64,000 bases of DNA, from NCBI RefSeq assembly GCF_030161875.1, contig NZ_BSVA01000001.1, positions 2,356,001 to 2,420,000 on the forward strand. Direction: 5' to 3'. The notes below the pieces were generated by a model. The model saw only the letters and a program-made list of their open reading frames with translations. It was not told where the DNA came from and did not search any database. Below, piece after piece: positions 41,786 through 51,583 of the stretch (position 1 is the stretch's first letter; every line of letters starts with the position of its first letter). The position numbers were made by a program, and so were the translations under genes. Source of the DNA: Homoserinibacter gongjuensis. Lineage in GTDB: Bacteria; Actinomycetota; Actinomycetes; Actinomycetales; Microbacteriaceae.

Positions 41786-43161
41786 GCTCAGCCGGCCGTT
41801 CGACGCGCAGCGGGCGGGAGTCGTCCGCGCCCACCGACACCGCGGGCCTCGGGAGCACCCGGGCCCGCCTCGTCGGTGCGCGCACGGGCGTGCTCGCCGA
41901 CGCGATCGTCGCGGTCGTGCGCGCGGCCCGCGCGGTGGGGCGTGCGTTCGGTCAGATCGCGGGCAGGCTCGGCAGCGTCATCACGCCGCTCGGCTGGGTC
42001 GTGATCGCGGCCATCCCGATCGCTCTCGCATCCGGGTACGCGCTCGGATGGCTCGAGCTCGTCGCGATCGGCTGGGGCGCGCTCGTGCTCTCGCTCGTCG
42101 CCGTGCTGTTCCTGCTCGGGCGGGCTCCGTACCGGATGTCGCTCGGGCTGCCGCATCGACGCGCGGTCGTGGGGCAGTCGGCGCGCGCGTCGCTCACGGT
42201 CGACAACGGGGGCCGACGCCGGATGCTGGGCGCCGTGCTCGAGGTGCCCGTCGGCGGCAGCATCGTCGAGCTCGCCCTTCCGGGACTGCGCCGTGGAGCG
42301 ACGCATGAGGAGACGTTCTCGGTGCCGACCGAGCGCCGCGGCGTGATCCCGGTCGGCCCGGTGCGCACCGTGCGGGGAGATCCGCTCGGCCTCGTGCGTC
42401 GCGAACTCAGCTGGAGCGAACAACTCGAGCTCGTCGTGCACCCGCGCACCGTGAGCGTGCCGTCGACGAGCACGGGCCTCATCCGCGACCTCGAGGGTGC
42501 ACCGACGCGTGATCTGACGGCGAGCGACGTCGCCTTCCATGCCCTGCGCGAGTACCAGACCGGCGACGACCGGCGCTACATCCACTGGAAGTCGACGGCG
42601 AAGACCGGCGTGCACATGGTGCGCCAGTTCGAGCAGACCCGCCGCAGCCACCTGGTGGTGGCTCTCAGCCTCTCGACGCACGACTTCGCGAGCGAGGCCG
42701 AGTTCGAGCTCGCGGTGAGCGTCACGGGGTCGCTCGGGGTGCGTGCCATTCGGGACGGGCGCACGGTGTCGGTCGTCGTGTCGACCATCACCCCCGAGTT
42801 CGCCAAGCGTCGCCTCTACGCCGTGCGACCGCTCGCGACCCACATGGCCGACCGCCTGCTCGACGACCTCGCCGTCGTCGACGCCTCGATCGGCGCATTG
42901 CCCCTGCGCGATATGGCACGCATCGTGTCGGATGGCACCCCCGGCATCTCTGTCGCGTTCCTGGTGTGCGGGTCGCGCACGCGCACGTCCGAGTTGCGGG
43001 CGGCTGCCGCGTCCTTCCCGCCGGATGTCGAGATCGTCGCGGTCGTCTGCGATCCGGATGCCGCTCCCGGCATGCGTCGCCTCGCGGGTCTCAACGTGCT
43101 CACGATCGGCTACCTCGAGGAGTTGCGCCTCGCTCTCTCGCGATCGGCGGCCGTCGCATGA
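41782..43161 (+). CDS. DUF58 domain membrane protein
   Basis: 459 residues. Two membrane helices (about 75-120) are followed by a beta-rich region and the DUF58 signature GDDRRYIHWKSTAKTG, with a VWA-like fold after it. DUF58 proteins pair with MoxR ATPases almost universally. Their biochemical function is not established. GTG start overlaps moxR TGA, and its own TGA overlaps the next ATG. Intact. Confidence 0.9.
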   Translation: MSSAGRSTRSGRESSAPTDTAGLGSTRARLVGARTGVLADAIVAVVRAARAVGRAFGQIAGRLGSVITPLGWVVIAAIPIALASGYALGWLELVAIGWGALVLSLVAVLFLLGRAPYRMSLGLPHRRAVVGQSARASLTVDNGGRRRMLGAVLEVPVGGSIVELALPGLRRGATHEETFSVPTERRGVIPVGPVRTVRGDPLGLVRRELSWSEQLELVVHPRTVSVPSTSTGLIRDLEGAPTRDLTASDVAFHALREYQTGDDRRYIHWKSTAKTGVHMVRQFEQTRRSHLVVALSLSTHDFASEAEFELAVSVTGSLGVRAIRDGRTVSVVVSTITPEFAKRRLYAVRPLATHMADRLLDDLAVVDASIGALPLRDMARIVSDGTPGISVAFLVCGSRTRTSELRAAAASFPPDVEIVAVVCDPDAAPGMRRLAGLNVLTIGYLEELRLALSRSAAVA

Positions 43162-45462
43162 GCACCCGCCGGCTGACCGCCTCGGCGCTCGGCGACATCG
43201 TGTCGCTGTGGATCATGATGGCCCTCGCGTCCGCGACCCTCTGGCCGATCTACCAGTCGAGTGCGTTCCTCGTGATGGCGGCATCCGCGGTGCTGCTGGG
43301 CACGCTCATCGCCGTGCTCGGCGCCGTGTTCCGCTGGCCGGCATGGGTCGTGCTGCTCGTGACCGTCGGTGCCTTCGCGCTCGTCGGGGTGCCGCTCGCG
43401 GTACCCGCCAAGGCGATCGGCGGCCTGCTGCCGAGCCTCGACGGCCTCGCCGACCTGTTCTCGGGCGTCGCGCTCGGATGGCGGCAGCTGCTCACCATCA
43501 CCATCCCGGTGGGCGACTACCAGGCTCTCCTCGTGCCCGCGCTCGTACTCCTGCTCACCGCGACGGTCATCTCGGGCAGCATCGCCCTGCGGGTGCGCCT
43601 CGGCGAGCTCGCCGTGATCCCGCCGCTGGCCGTGTTCGTGCTCGGGATCATGTTCGGACCGCAACTCGTGCAGATGCCCGTTCCGCTCGGTATCGGGATC
43701 TTCGTCGCCACCGTCGGCTGGATCAGCTGGCGGCGATGGCGCCGCCGGCGCGCCGCAACCCGCACGCGGGAGCGGGATGCGGCATCCGCGGTACTCCGTC
43801 TCGGCGTCGGGACACGCACGTTCGTCGCCGCGGTGCTCGTCTTCGCGGTGGCCGGTGGGGCCTCGCTCGTGACAGCGACTGTGCTCACGCCGCGGGGGAC
43901 CGCGAGGTGCTGCGCAACGTCGTGGCGCAGCCCTTCGACCCGCGCGACCATCCGAGTCCGCTCGCGGGCTTCCGACGCTACCTGCGCGATGACGAGGCCG
44001 ACGAGGTGATGATGCGGATCACGGGACTCGCCTCGGGTGAGCGCGTGCGGATCGCGACCCTCGACAGCTACGACGGGGTCGTCTACTCCGTCGGAAGCGC
44101 CGCGGTGGACTCCGCCTCCGGCACCTTCGTGCGCGTTCCCTCACGGATCGACCAGTCGGCCGTGGGCAGCGAACGGGTCGAGCTCGACGTCGAGATCGTC
44201 GGTTACTCGGGCGTCTGGGTGCCGACCGTCGGCATGCTCGAGGAGATCCGCTTCGCGGGAGCAGATGCCACCGAGCTTGAAGACGGATTCGCCTTCAACG
44301 GCACGAGCGGCACGGCGGTCGAGCTGCACGGCATCCGTCCGGGCGACCGCTACCGCCTCGACGCCGTGCTGCCGGATGACCCGGGGCTCGACGCTCTCGC
44401 CGACGCGGTGCCCGGCTCGGCCGACGTGCCCCACATCGCCGACGCCCCCGAGGAGCTCGCGACGACGCTCGACGGGTACGTGCAGGGGATCCAGGGCGCC
44501 GGCGCCCAGCTCATCGCGGCCATCCAGGGTTTGCGGGCCGATGGCTACATCAGCCACGGGCTCGGGGAGGACGAGCCGCCGAGCCGATCCGGGCACTCGC
44601 TCGATCGCGTCGCCGAGCTCTTCGGCGACGGACGGATGATCGGCGACGCCGAGCAGTACGCCGTCGCCGGCGCGATCATGGCGACGCGGCTCGGGTTCCC
44701 GGCGCGCGTGGTGTTCGGCTTCGCGCCCGAAGCCGCGGGAGCGGGCGACGTGGTCGCGGTCCGGGGATCGGATGTGAGCGCCTGGATCGAGGTCGACACC
44801 GCGCAGTACGGTTGGGTCGCCGTCGATCCGGTTCCGCCCATCCGTCCGATCCCGGAGGAGGAGCCGCAGGACCCGACGCCGGTCTCCCGCCCGGAATCGA
44901 TCGTGCCGCCGCCGCTGGACCGCCCGGAGACCCGAGAGGACCCGAGCGAGTCCGACACGAGCGCCGAGGAACCCGTCGTGCCCGACACGACCCTCGAGGT
45001 GCTGCTGCAGACGCTGCGCATCACGGGGCTCGTGCTGCTCGTGATCCTGCTCGCGCTCTCGCCGTTCCTGCTCGTCGTGGGCGCGAAGGCGCGTCGACGC
45101 TACCTGCGCCGCTCGGCCGACACGACGCGCGCGCGCATCCGCGGGGGCTGGGACGAGTTCAGCGATCTCGTGGTCGACCACGGGCTCGCGCCGCCGCCCG
45201 CGGCCACCCGCGCCGAGTTCGCCGCGGCCGTGGGTACGCTGCCCTCCCGCGTGCTCGCGGCGGTCGTCGACCGCGCCGTCTTCGCGCCCGATGCGCCGAG
45301 CGAGGCGGACGCCGAGCGCGTCTGGGTCGCGGTGGGCGAGCTGCGGCACTCCCTCGATGCGGGACGCACCCGCCGTGAGCGGCTGCGCTCGCTCATCTCG
45401 GTGCGATCGCTGGGGGTGGCGCGGTGCGCCAGCTCTTGCACCGTCCGAGGGGGCGCTCATGA
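43158..45462 (+). CDS. TgpA-like transglutaminase-fold membrane protein, apparently catalytically inactive (two frameshifts)
   Basis: 768 residues after repair. About eight N-terminal membrane helices, an extracytoplasmic region, a transglutaminase-like core, an acidic Pro-rich linker, a final membrane helix (about 617-640) and a DUF4129-like cytoplasmic tail. In the core, GDAEQYAVAGA (about 495) occupies the place where TgpA proteins have G-x-C-E-x-Y-A, and SDVSAWIEV the place of D-A-H-A-W-V-E-V. Thus Cys is Ala and His is Ser, while the Asp in VAVDPVPP remains. Breaks at 43894-43898 and 45412-45416. Confidence 0.85.
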
Positions 45463-46285
45463 ACTGTCGCTACTGCGGGTCGCCGCTGCAGCCCGGGGCT
45501 CTGTTCTGCGTCGAGTGCGGACGCTCGGTCGCGGAGGCGCCCGCGCCGCCCTCGGCCCCGGTGCCCCCGCGCGCGCGACAGTCGCGCCCGGTGCTGCGCC
45601 CGCGACTGGGCCCGCCACGCCGGCGGGGCCCGCGCCTGCGCCGCCGTCGGTGGCCCCCGGTGCGTCACAGCCCGAGGTGTCCGCGTCCACGCACTGTCCG
45701 CAGTGCGGCGCGGCGATCGATCCGGTCGACATCTTCTGTGGCGAATGCGGCTTCGTGCTGTGCGCGATGACGGAGGTGGCAGAGCGTGGCGTGGCCAGCT
45801 CCGTCGCGGAGCCGCAGCCGCCGCCGGAGCCAGGGCCGATGCCCGAGTCGACGCCGCAGCCGCCGCAACCCTCCCCGCACGAGGTGCCCTCGGAATCCGC
45901 CGCCCGCCCGCCCGTGGAAGACATCGAGCGCACCCGGATGATGGCGTCGCGTGCGCGCGGCGAGCGGTACGTGCTGCAGTTCAGCACGGGGGAGAGCGTC
46001 GTGGTGGCGGGGAACGGCCTCATCGGACGCAACCCCGCGCCGGAGCCCGGCGAGTACGTCGACGAGCTCGTCGCGATCTTCGATGTCGGCAAGTCGGTGT
46101 CCAAGTCCCACGTGGAGTTCGGCCAGGAGTCCGGGCGGTTCTGGGTGAGCGACAGGTACTCGACCAACGGCACGGTCGTACGCCAGCCCGATACCGACCC
46201 CGTGCGCTGCGAACCCGGAAAGCGCTACATGATCGCGCGCGGAAGTCGTGTCGAGATCGGTGAGCAGTTCTTCATCGTGAGCTGA
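45459..46285 (+). CDS. Double zinc-ribbon FHA protein (one frameshift)
   Basis: 275 residues. First zinc ribbon CRYCGSPLQPGALFCVECG at the N-terminus, an Ala/Pro-rich linker, a second ribbon CPQCGAAIDPVDIFCGECG, another Pro-rich linker and a canonical C-terminal FHA domain (LIGRNPAP, SVSKSHVEF, DRYSTNGTVV). The preceding ERTRMM contains a Thr that resembles phospho-acceptor sites of FHA proteins such as GarA/OdhI (inference). The break is in the C run 45564-45568. ATG overlaps the stop of the transglutaminase-like gene. Confidence 0.88.
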
Positions 46286-46400
46286 GGGCGTGGGGGAGGC
46301 TCGTTGGAGGCTCGTCCTCCCCAGCCGTGGCGCTCGCCGATGATCCCCGGATGCGGCCGATGCGCGTGCGAGGGGCATCGCGATCCGTTGCGATGGGGGC
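46286..46400 (+). other. Gap before FtsK-like gene
   Basis: 115 nt without a credible gene. gggaggctcg-rich and cctcccc segments near 46290-46320 can form a 7-bp G/C stem. No T run and no -10 of the TANNNT type directly before the ATG at 46401. Confidence 0.3.
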
Positions 46401-49112
46401 ATGACACCCGCGCCCGAACGCATTCCGCTCCCGGTCGTCGCCGCCGCTCCGGCGCCGCGGGGAGTGCCGATCGTCGCGACGGTCGCCCCCTCGTGCTCGC
46501 CCTCGCGCTGTGGCTCATGACGTCGTCGGCGTATGCGCTGTTGTTCGCGCTGCTCGGGCCCGTCGTGGCTTTCGCCTCGGTGCTCGACTCCCGGCGGGCG
46601 GCTCGCCGCACGCGTCGCCGCGAGCTCGCTGCGGCGCGTGTGCGACTCGAGGAGCTCGAGGCCGGGCTCGCGCCGCGCCTCGCCGCGCGGGCGGACGCCC
46701 TCGCCGCCACCGCGCTCGCGCCTGTGGCGCTCGCGCTGGATGAGAGCGTGCGCGGGTGGTACCTCGGGCGCGGGGAGGTGCCATCGGGCATCGAGCTGCT
46801 CGCCGCGGAAGACGTGCCGGAACTCGCGTCCGAGATCGCGCGACTCCGCGAGCTCGCGAGCAGGCTGCGCGACGCGCCCGTCGTCGTGGAGGGGTTCGAC
46901 AGCTTCGCCCTGTCGGGTGCCGAGCCCCTCGCGCGATCCTTCGCGAGGGGTCTCGTGCTGCAAGCGGTCGCCCGTTGCGCGCCGGGTACCGCGCGGGTGA
47001 CCGTTCCCGACGGGGAGGAGTGGGCGCGGCAGCTGCCCGCCCGCTGTTCGGCGGGCCAGGCATGGGAGGTCGAGAGCGACGGTCGCCGCGTACTCGTCAT
47101 CACCCGCGAGATCGCGGGCCGCGGGTTCGAGGTGAACCTCGGCCACGCGGGCGAGGAGCCGCGGTTCACGGGGGCAGCCTCGGGGTGGAGGCCGTGCTAC
47201 CTGGCCGAGGTCGAGGCCGCCGAACTCGCGGGGCGTCTCGCTGAGCGTGCGATGCACAGCGGCTGGCGGCCTGCCGGCCCGATCCCCGAGGCGGTGGCAC
47301 TGGAGGAGTTGCTCGCTGCCACGGATGCACCACCCACCGCCGCAGCGCTGGGAGAGGACGCAGCGGGTGCCGTGCTCGTCGACCTCGAGCGACACGGCCC
47401 GCACGCACTCGTCGCGGGCACGACGGGTGCGGGCAAGAGCGAACTGCTGGTCAGCTGGGTGCTCGCGCTCGCCGCTCGCCGGCCCCCGCCGAACTGGCGT
47501 TCCTGCTCGTGGACTTCAAGGAGGATCCTCGTTCGCGCCCCTCACTGCGCTGCCGCACGTCGCGGGTGTCGTGAGCGACCTCGATGAGGCCACGGCGACC
47601 CGGGCCGTCGAGAGCCTGCGCGCGGAACTGCGTCGCCGCGAGGCCGTGCTCGCGGCGCACGGAGTGCGCGATATCGAGGAGCTCACGCGAGGTGCGCTAC
47701 CGCGGCTCGTGATCGTCGTCGACGAGTTCGCGGCGCTCGTCGCTCTCGACGCCGAGTTGCAGAGCGTGTTCGCCGATCTCGCGGCGCGCGGACGCTCGCT
47801 CGGCCTGCATCTCATCCTCGGCACGCAGCGACCCGCGGGCGTCGTCCGCGACGCCGTGCTCGCCAATATCACCGTGCGGGTGTGCCTGCGGGTACTGGAA
47901 CCCGCGGAGAGCACGGCCATGGTGGGGGTTCCGGATGCGGCGGCGGTTCCGGCGGATCGGCGCGGTCGCGGGCTGCTGCGCGACGCCGCCGGGGCACGCG
48001 AGGTGCAGTTCGCCCGGGCCGAGCCCGGATGCGCCGAACGCATCGCGCAGCGCTGGGCAGGGTACCCCGTGCCGGAGGCGCGCCCCTGGCTGGATCCGCT
48101 CCCCGCCGAGATCGCGCTGCACCGGGTACCGAGCTCCGCGCAGGGCCTCGCGGTGGGACTCGTCGACCTTCCGGATCTGCAGCGGCGCGACCCGCTCGTC
48201 ATCGACCCGTGGCAGGAAGGTGCCGTGCTCGTGGCGGGCGCCACGGCATCCGGACGCACTCACGCGCTCACGACGATCGCGGCGGCGGCAGCCGCGGCGG
48301 ATGTCGAGGTGCGGTGGGTCGCACGAGGCGCCGCCGAGCTGTGGGCGGCCCTCTCCGAGCCATCGAGCGCCCGACGTGCGCTCATCGTCGCCGACGATCT
48401 CGATCTGGTGCTCGCGCGCAGCGACGCCGAGGAGCGCGCCGACCTCGCGGAGCTGCTGACGCGTGTCGCGCGCGAGGGACGGCGCACCGGAGCCGCACTC
48501 GTCGCAAGCGCCCGCGGCGGCGGCGTGCTGCAGGGCGCCGCGACGGCCTTCGAGCAGCGCGTGCTGCTGCGTCTGCCGACGCGCGAGGAGCACCTGCTCA
48601 ACGGCGGGGAGACCCGGGGGTTCCGCGCCGACCGCCGCCCCGGATCCGCGACGTGGCGGGGGAGGGAGGCGCAGTTCGCGCTCGCGCCCGTCGCACCCGT
48701 GCCCTGGAGCGCCCCCGTGGCCGAGGCTCTTCTCGGCGAGGGGACGTGGGCGCTCGCGACGCCCCGGCCCGGTCGTTGGCTGAGCCGGCTCGCCGCCGCC
48801 GGGATCGCGGCAGCCGGTGTCGAGGAGCATCGTGCGGATGCCGCCGTGCTGGTCGGGGATGTCGATGCCTGGCTGCTGGAGCACCTCACGCTCGGACGGG
48901 TTCGTCGCAGCGGCCGCGTGCTGCTGCTCGGCTGTACGCGGTCCGAGTTGCGCACGTTGATGCGGCTGCGCGGCGCCGTGCCGCCGCTCGACGGCGATGA
49001 CGACGAGGCATGGCTCGTGGAGGGTCCGGAGATCAGGCGGGTGCGCGTGCGTCTCGATGCGGAGGTGGCTCAGGCGAGCCCGAGCGGCGCCTCTTCGAAC
49101 TCGAGGCCGTGA
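46401..49112 (+). CDS. FtsK/SpoIIIE-like (EccC-type) membrane ATPase (three frameshifts)
   Basis: 904 residues after repair. Two membrane helices near the N-terminus (about 25-65), a helical region, then an FtsK ATPase with Walker [11 protein letters not shown] (about 340), [12 protein letters not shown] and Walker [10 protein letters not shown] (about 438), and the sensor [11 protein letters not shown] second ATPase-like domain has GATASGRTH where Walker A would be (about 613), so it is degenerate. Architecture is like EccC/EssC of type VII secretion, but with fewer ATPase domains. Breaks at 46486-46490, 47483-47487 and 47520-47521. The 3' end overlaps ald by 43 nt on the other strand. Confidence 0.83.
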
Positions 49113-50185
49113 GCGCGCGCGACGGCCGAGTTCACCACGTGCCCGGCATGCACGTTGAGTCCGCGGGCGAGCGCGGCGTCGGTGCGCAGCGCCTCCCGCC
49201 AGCCGGCGTTCGCGATGGCGCGCACGTAGGGAAGCGTGGCGTTGGTGAGCGCGTAGGTCGAGGTGTTCGCGACCGCCCCCGGCATGTTCGCGACGCAATA
49301 GAAGAGCGAGCGATGCACCGTGAAGGTCGGGTCGGCGTGGGTGGTCGGGTGGGAGTCCTCGAAGCAGCCACCCTGATCGATGGCGATGTCGACCAGCACG
49401 CTGCCGGGCCGCATCCGCTCGACGAGCGCGTTCGTCACGAGCTTCGGAGCCTTCGCGCCCGGCACCAGCACTGACCCGATCACGAGATCCGCGTCGAGCA
49501 CGGCACGCTCGATCTCGAAGCTGTTCGAGGCGATCGTGCGCACCCGGCCCATGTAGTGGGCGTCGAGCTCGCGCAGCCGCGCGATGTTGGTGTCGAGCAC
49601 CGTCACCTGCGCCTCGAGACCGACCGCGACCGCAACGGCGTTGGAGCCCGCGACACCGCCGCCGAGCACGACGACGTGCGCCGCGCGCGTGCCGGGCACG
49701 CCGGGAACCAGCAGGCCGGGACCCCCGTGCGGGCGCATCATGACGTTCGCGCCGACGATCGGCGCGAGCCGTCCGGCCACCTCGCTCATCGGCGCGAGCA
49801 GCGGAAGCGCACCGGATGCCGATTGCACCGTCTCATAGGCGATCGCCGTCACGCCGCGGGCGATGAGCTCTCGCGTGAGCTCGCCCTCCGCGGCCAGATG
49901 CAGGAAGGTGAAGATGACGAGGCCCTCACGGAAGCGGCGGTACTCGCTCTCGATCGGCTCCTTCACCTTGATCACGAGCTCCGCCTCGCTCCAGGCCGCG
50001 TCGGCATCCGCCACGACCCGTGCCCCAGCCGAGCGGAAGTCGTCGTCGGTGATCGAGGACCCCAGCCCTGCGCCGCTCTGCACGAGAACCTCGTGCCCGG
50101 CGGCCGTGAGGTCGTGCACACCCGCGGGAGTGATCGCCACCCGGAACTCGTTGTTCTTGACCTCGCTCGGGACACCGACTCTCAT
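49070..50185 (-). CDS. ald: Alanine dehydrogenase
   Basis: NAD-dependent interconversion of alanine and pyruvate, 371 residues. N-terminal [20 protein letters not shown], catalytic Lys in [12 protein letters not shown], His in [12 protein letters not shown] motif [16 protein letters not shown] and Asp in IAIDQGGC are complete. It could regenerate pyruvate or ammonia for the aminotransferases nearby. Divergent from the polyamine-type ABC operon. Intact. Confidence 0.96.
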   Translation of the reverse strand: MRVGVPSEVKNNEFRVAITPAGVHDLTAAGHEVLVQSGAGLGSSITDDDFRSAGARVVADADAAWSEAELVIKVKEPIESEYRRFREGLVIFTFLHLAAEGELTRELIARGVTAIAYETVQSASGALPLLAPMSEVAGRLAPIVGANVMMRPHGGPGLLVPGVPGTRAAHVVVLGGGVAGSNAVAVAVGLEAQVTVLDTNIARLRELDAHYMGRVRTIASNSFEIERAVLDADLVIGSVLVPGAKAPKLVTNALVERMRPGSVLVDIAIDQGGCFEDSHPTTHADPTFTVHRSLFYCVANMPGAVANTSTYALTNATLPYVRAIANAGWREALRTDAALARGLNVHAGHVVNSAVARAHGLEFEEAPLGLA

Positions 50186-50191
50186 GGCGTC

Positions 50192-50197
50192 AGGTTA
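50192..50197 (-). promoter_or_regulatory. Putative -10 (taacct) for ald
   Basis: Minus-strand TAACCT followed by 6 nt and the ald ATG at 50185. Confidence 0.45.
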
Positions 50198-50241
50198 CCG
50201 GCGAATACAGAGGATTCCGAAGGAGATATCCGTCGACTTGT

Positions 50242-50258
50242 GCTGATTTCGTGAAATC
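50242..50258 (+). promoter_or_regulatory. Candidate operator, gatttcgtgaaatc palindrome
   Basis: Perfect 14-nt palindrome (50245-50258) inside an unusually AT-rich patch between ald and the ABC operon. It directly precedes tatgtt (50259-50264), a possible -10. Its left part gctgatttcgt recurs at two other amine-gene promoters in the window. Confidence 0.5.
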
Positions 50259-50264
50259 TATGTT
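50259..50264 (+). promoter_or_regulatory. Putative -10 (tatgtt) for the polyamine-type ABC operon
   Basis: tatgtt lies 5 nt before an in-frame ATG at 50270 and 110 nt before the ATG at 50375 chosen for the binding protein. A palindrome abuts it on the upstream side, as for a repressor site. Confidence 0.4.
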
Positions 50265-50374
50265 TCGAAATGGACGCTTTTGCCCGTGGCGGTCGTGACG
50301 AGCCCCGAGTTGTGCCAATATCAACCCACGGCATCGCCGCCGCATCCCGCGCACCCGTGAAGGAGAACCCTCAG

Positions 50375-51583
50375 ATGTCCCGGTCTCTTCCCGAAGATCC
50401 GCTCATCCGCAGCCTCGTCATCCAGGCTCGTCGCGCACAGGTCAGCAGGCGCACGATGCTGCAGGGCGCCGGGATCGGTGCAGCGGCCCTCACCCTCGCG
50501 GCGTGCTCGAGCGGAGGCGATGACAGGCCCTCGCCCGCCACCGACAACTCGAAGAACGACCCGACGCTCACCTGGGCGAACTGGTCGCTGTATCTCGACG
50601 AGGATGACAACGGCAACCACCCGACCCTCGACAAGTTCCAGGACGCGACGGGCATCACGGTCGACTACCGCGTCGACATCGACGACAACAACTCGTACTA
50701 CGCGAAGGTCAAGGACCAGCTCAAGCTCGGGCAGGACATCGGCGCCGACGTCGCGTGCCTCACCGACTGGATGGTGGCCCGCTGGATCCGGCTGGGCTAC
50801 ACGCAGGAGCTGGATGCGGCGAACATCCCCAACAAGAAGAATCTCGAGCCGAGCCTCGTCGACGTCGACTTCGACAAAGGACGCACCCACTCGCTGCCGT
50901 GGCAGGGCGGCTTCGCCGGAATCTGCTGGAACAAGGCGAAGATCCCCAACGGGCTCAAGTCGGTCAATGATCTGTGGAAGCCCGAGCTCAAGGGTCGCGT
51001 CGGCGTGCTGAGCGAGATGCGCGACACGATCGGGCTCATCATGCTGCAGAACGGCGTCGACATCTCGGGCGACTTCAGCAACGACGACTTCTCTGCGGCG
51101 ATCGAGGTGTTCCGCAAGCAGGTCGAGGTGGGTCAGATCCGCAACATCAAGGGCAACTCCTACATCGACGACCTCGCCAACGAGGACACCCTCGCAGCGA
51201 TCGTCTGGTCGGGCGACGTCACGACGCTCAACCTCGAGAACGGCGACCGCTGGGAGTTCGCGATCCCCGAGGCCGGCGGCACGATCTGGAACGACAACTT
51301 CCTCGTGCCGATCGGATCGCCCCGCAAGTCGAACGCCGAGAAGCTCATCGACTTCTACTACGACCCCGAGATCGCCGCCGAGGTCGCCGCGTGGGTGAAC
51401 TACATCACGCCCGTGGTGGGTGCCCGTGAGGCCGCCGAGGCCATCGATCCCGAGCTCGTCGAGAACCAGCTCATCTTCCCGAACGAGGAGACCCTCTCGC
51501 AGGTCAAGCGATTCCGCTCGCTGACCCCCGCCGAGGAGCAGTCGTTCGGGAGCGAGTTCCAGTCGGTTCTGATCGGGGCCTGA
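50375..51583 (+). CDS. Spermidine/putrescine-type ABC transporter substrate-binding lipoprotein
   Basis: 402 residues. N-terminal twin-arginine-like SRRTMLQ with hydrophobic stretch and lipobox TLAACSS suggest Tat export and lipid anchoring. The body (LTWANWSLYLDEDDNG, LPWQGGFAGICWNK, VPIGSPRKSNAEKLIDFYYD) is the PotD/SBP_bac_8 class. ATG 50375 has aaggagaa 8 nt upstream. An in-frame ATG at 50270 could add 35 residues if the transcript is leaderless. It opens the D-A-B-C operon. Confidence 0.9.
   Translation: MSRSLPEDPLIRSLVIQARRAQVSRRTMLQGAGIGAAALTLAACSSGGDDRPSPATDNSKNDPTLTWANWSLYLDEDDNGNHPTLDKFQDATGITVDYRVDIDDNNSYYAKVKDQLKLGQDIGADVACLTDWMVARWIRLGYTQELDAANIPNKKNLEPSLVDVDFDKGRTHSLPWQGGFAGICWNKAKIPNGLKSVNDLWKPELKGRVGVLSEMRDTIGLIMLQNGVDISGDFSNDDFSAAIEVFRKQVEVGQIRNIKGNSYIDDLANEDTLAAIVWSGDVTTLNLENGDRWEFAIPEAGGTIWNDNFLVPIGSPRKSNAEKLIDFYYDPEIAAEVAAWVNYITPVVGAREAAEAIDPELVENQLIFPNEETLSQVKRFRSLTPAEEQSFGSEFQSVLIGA

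Noticed and set aside
46401..49112. Calling the locus a type VII secretion system
   Set aside because: Only the EccC-like ATPase is present. EccB, EccD, EccE, mycosin and WXG100 substrates are not in the window.
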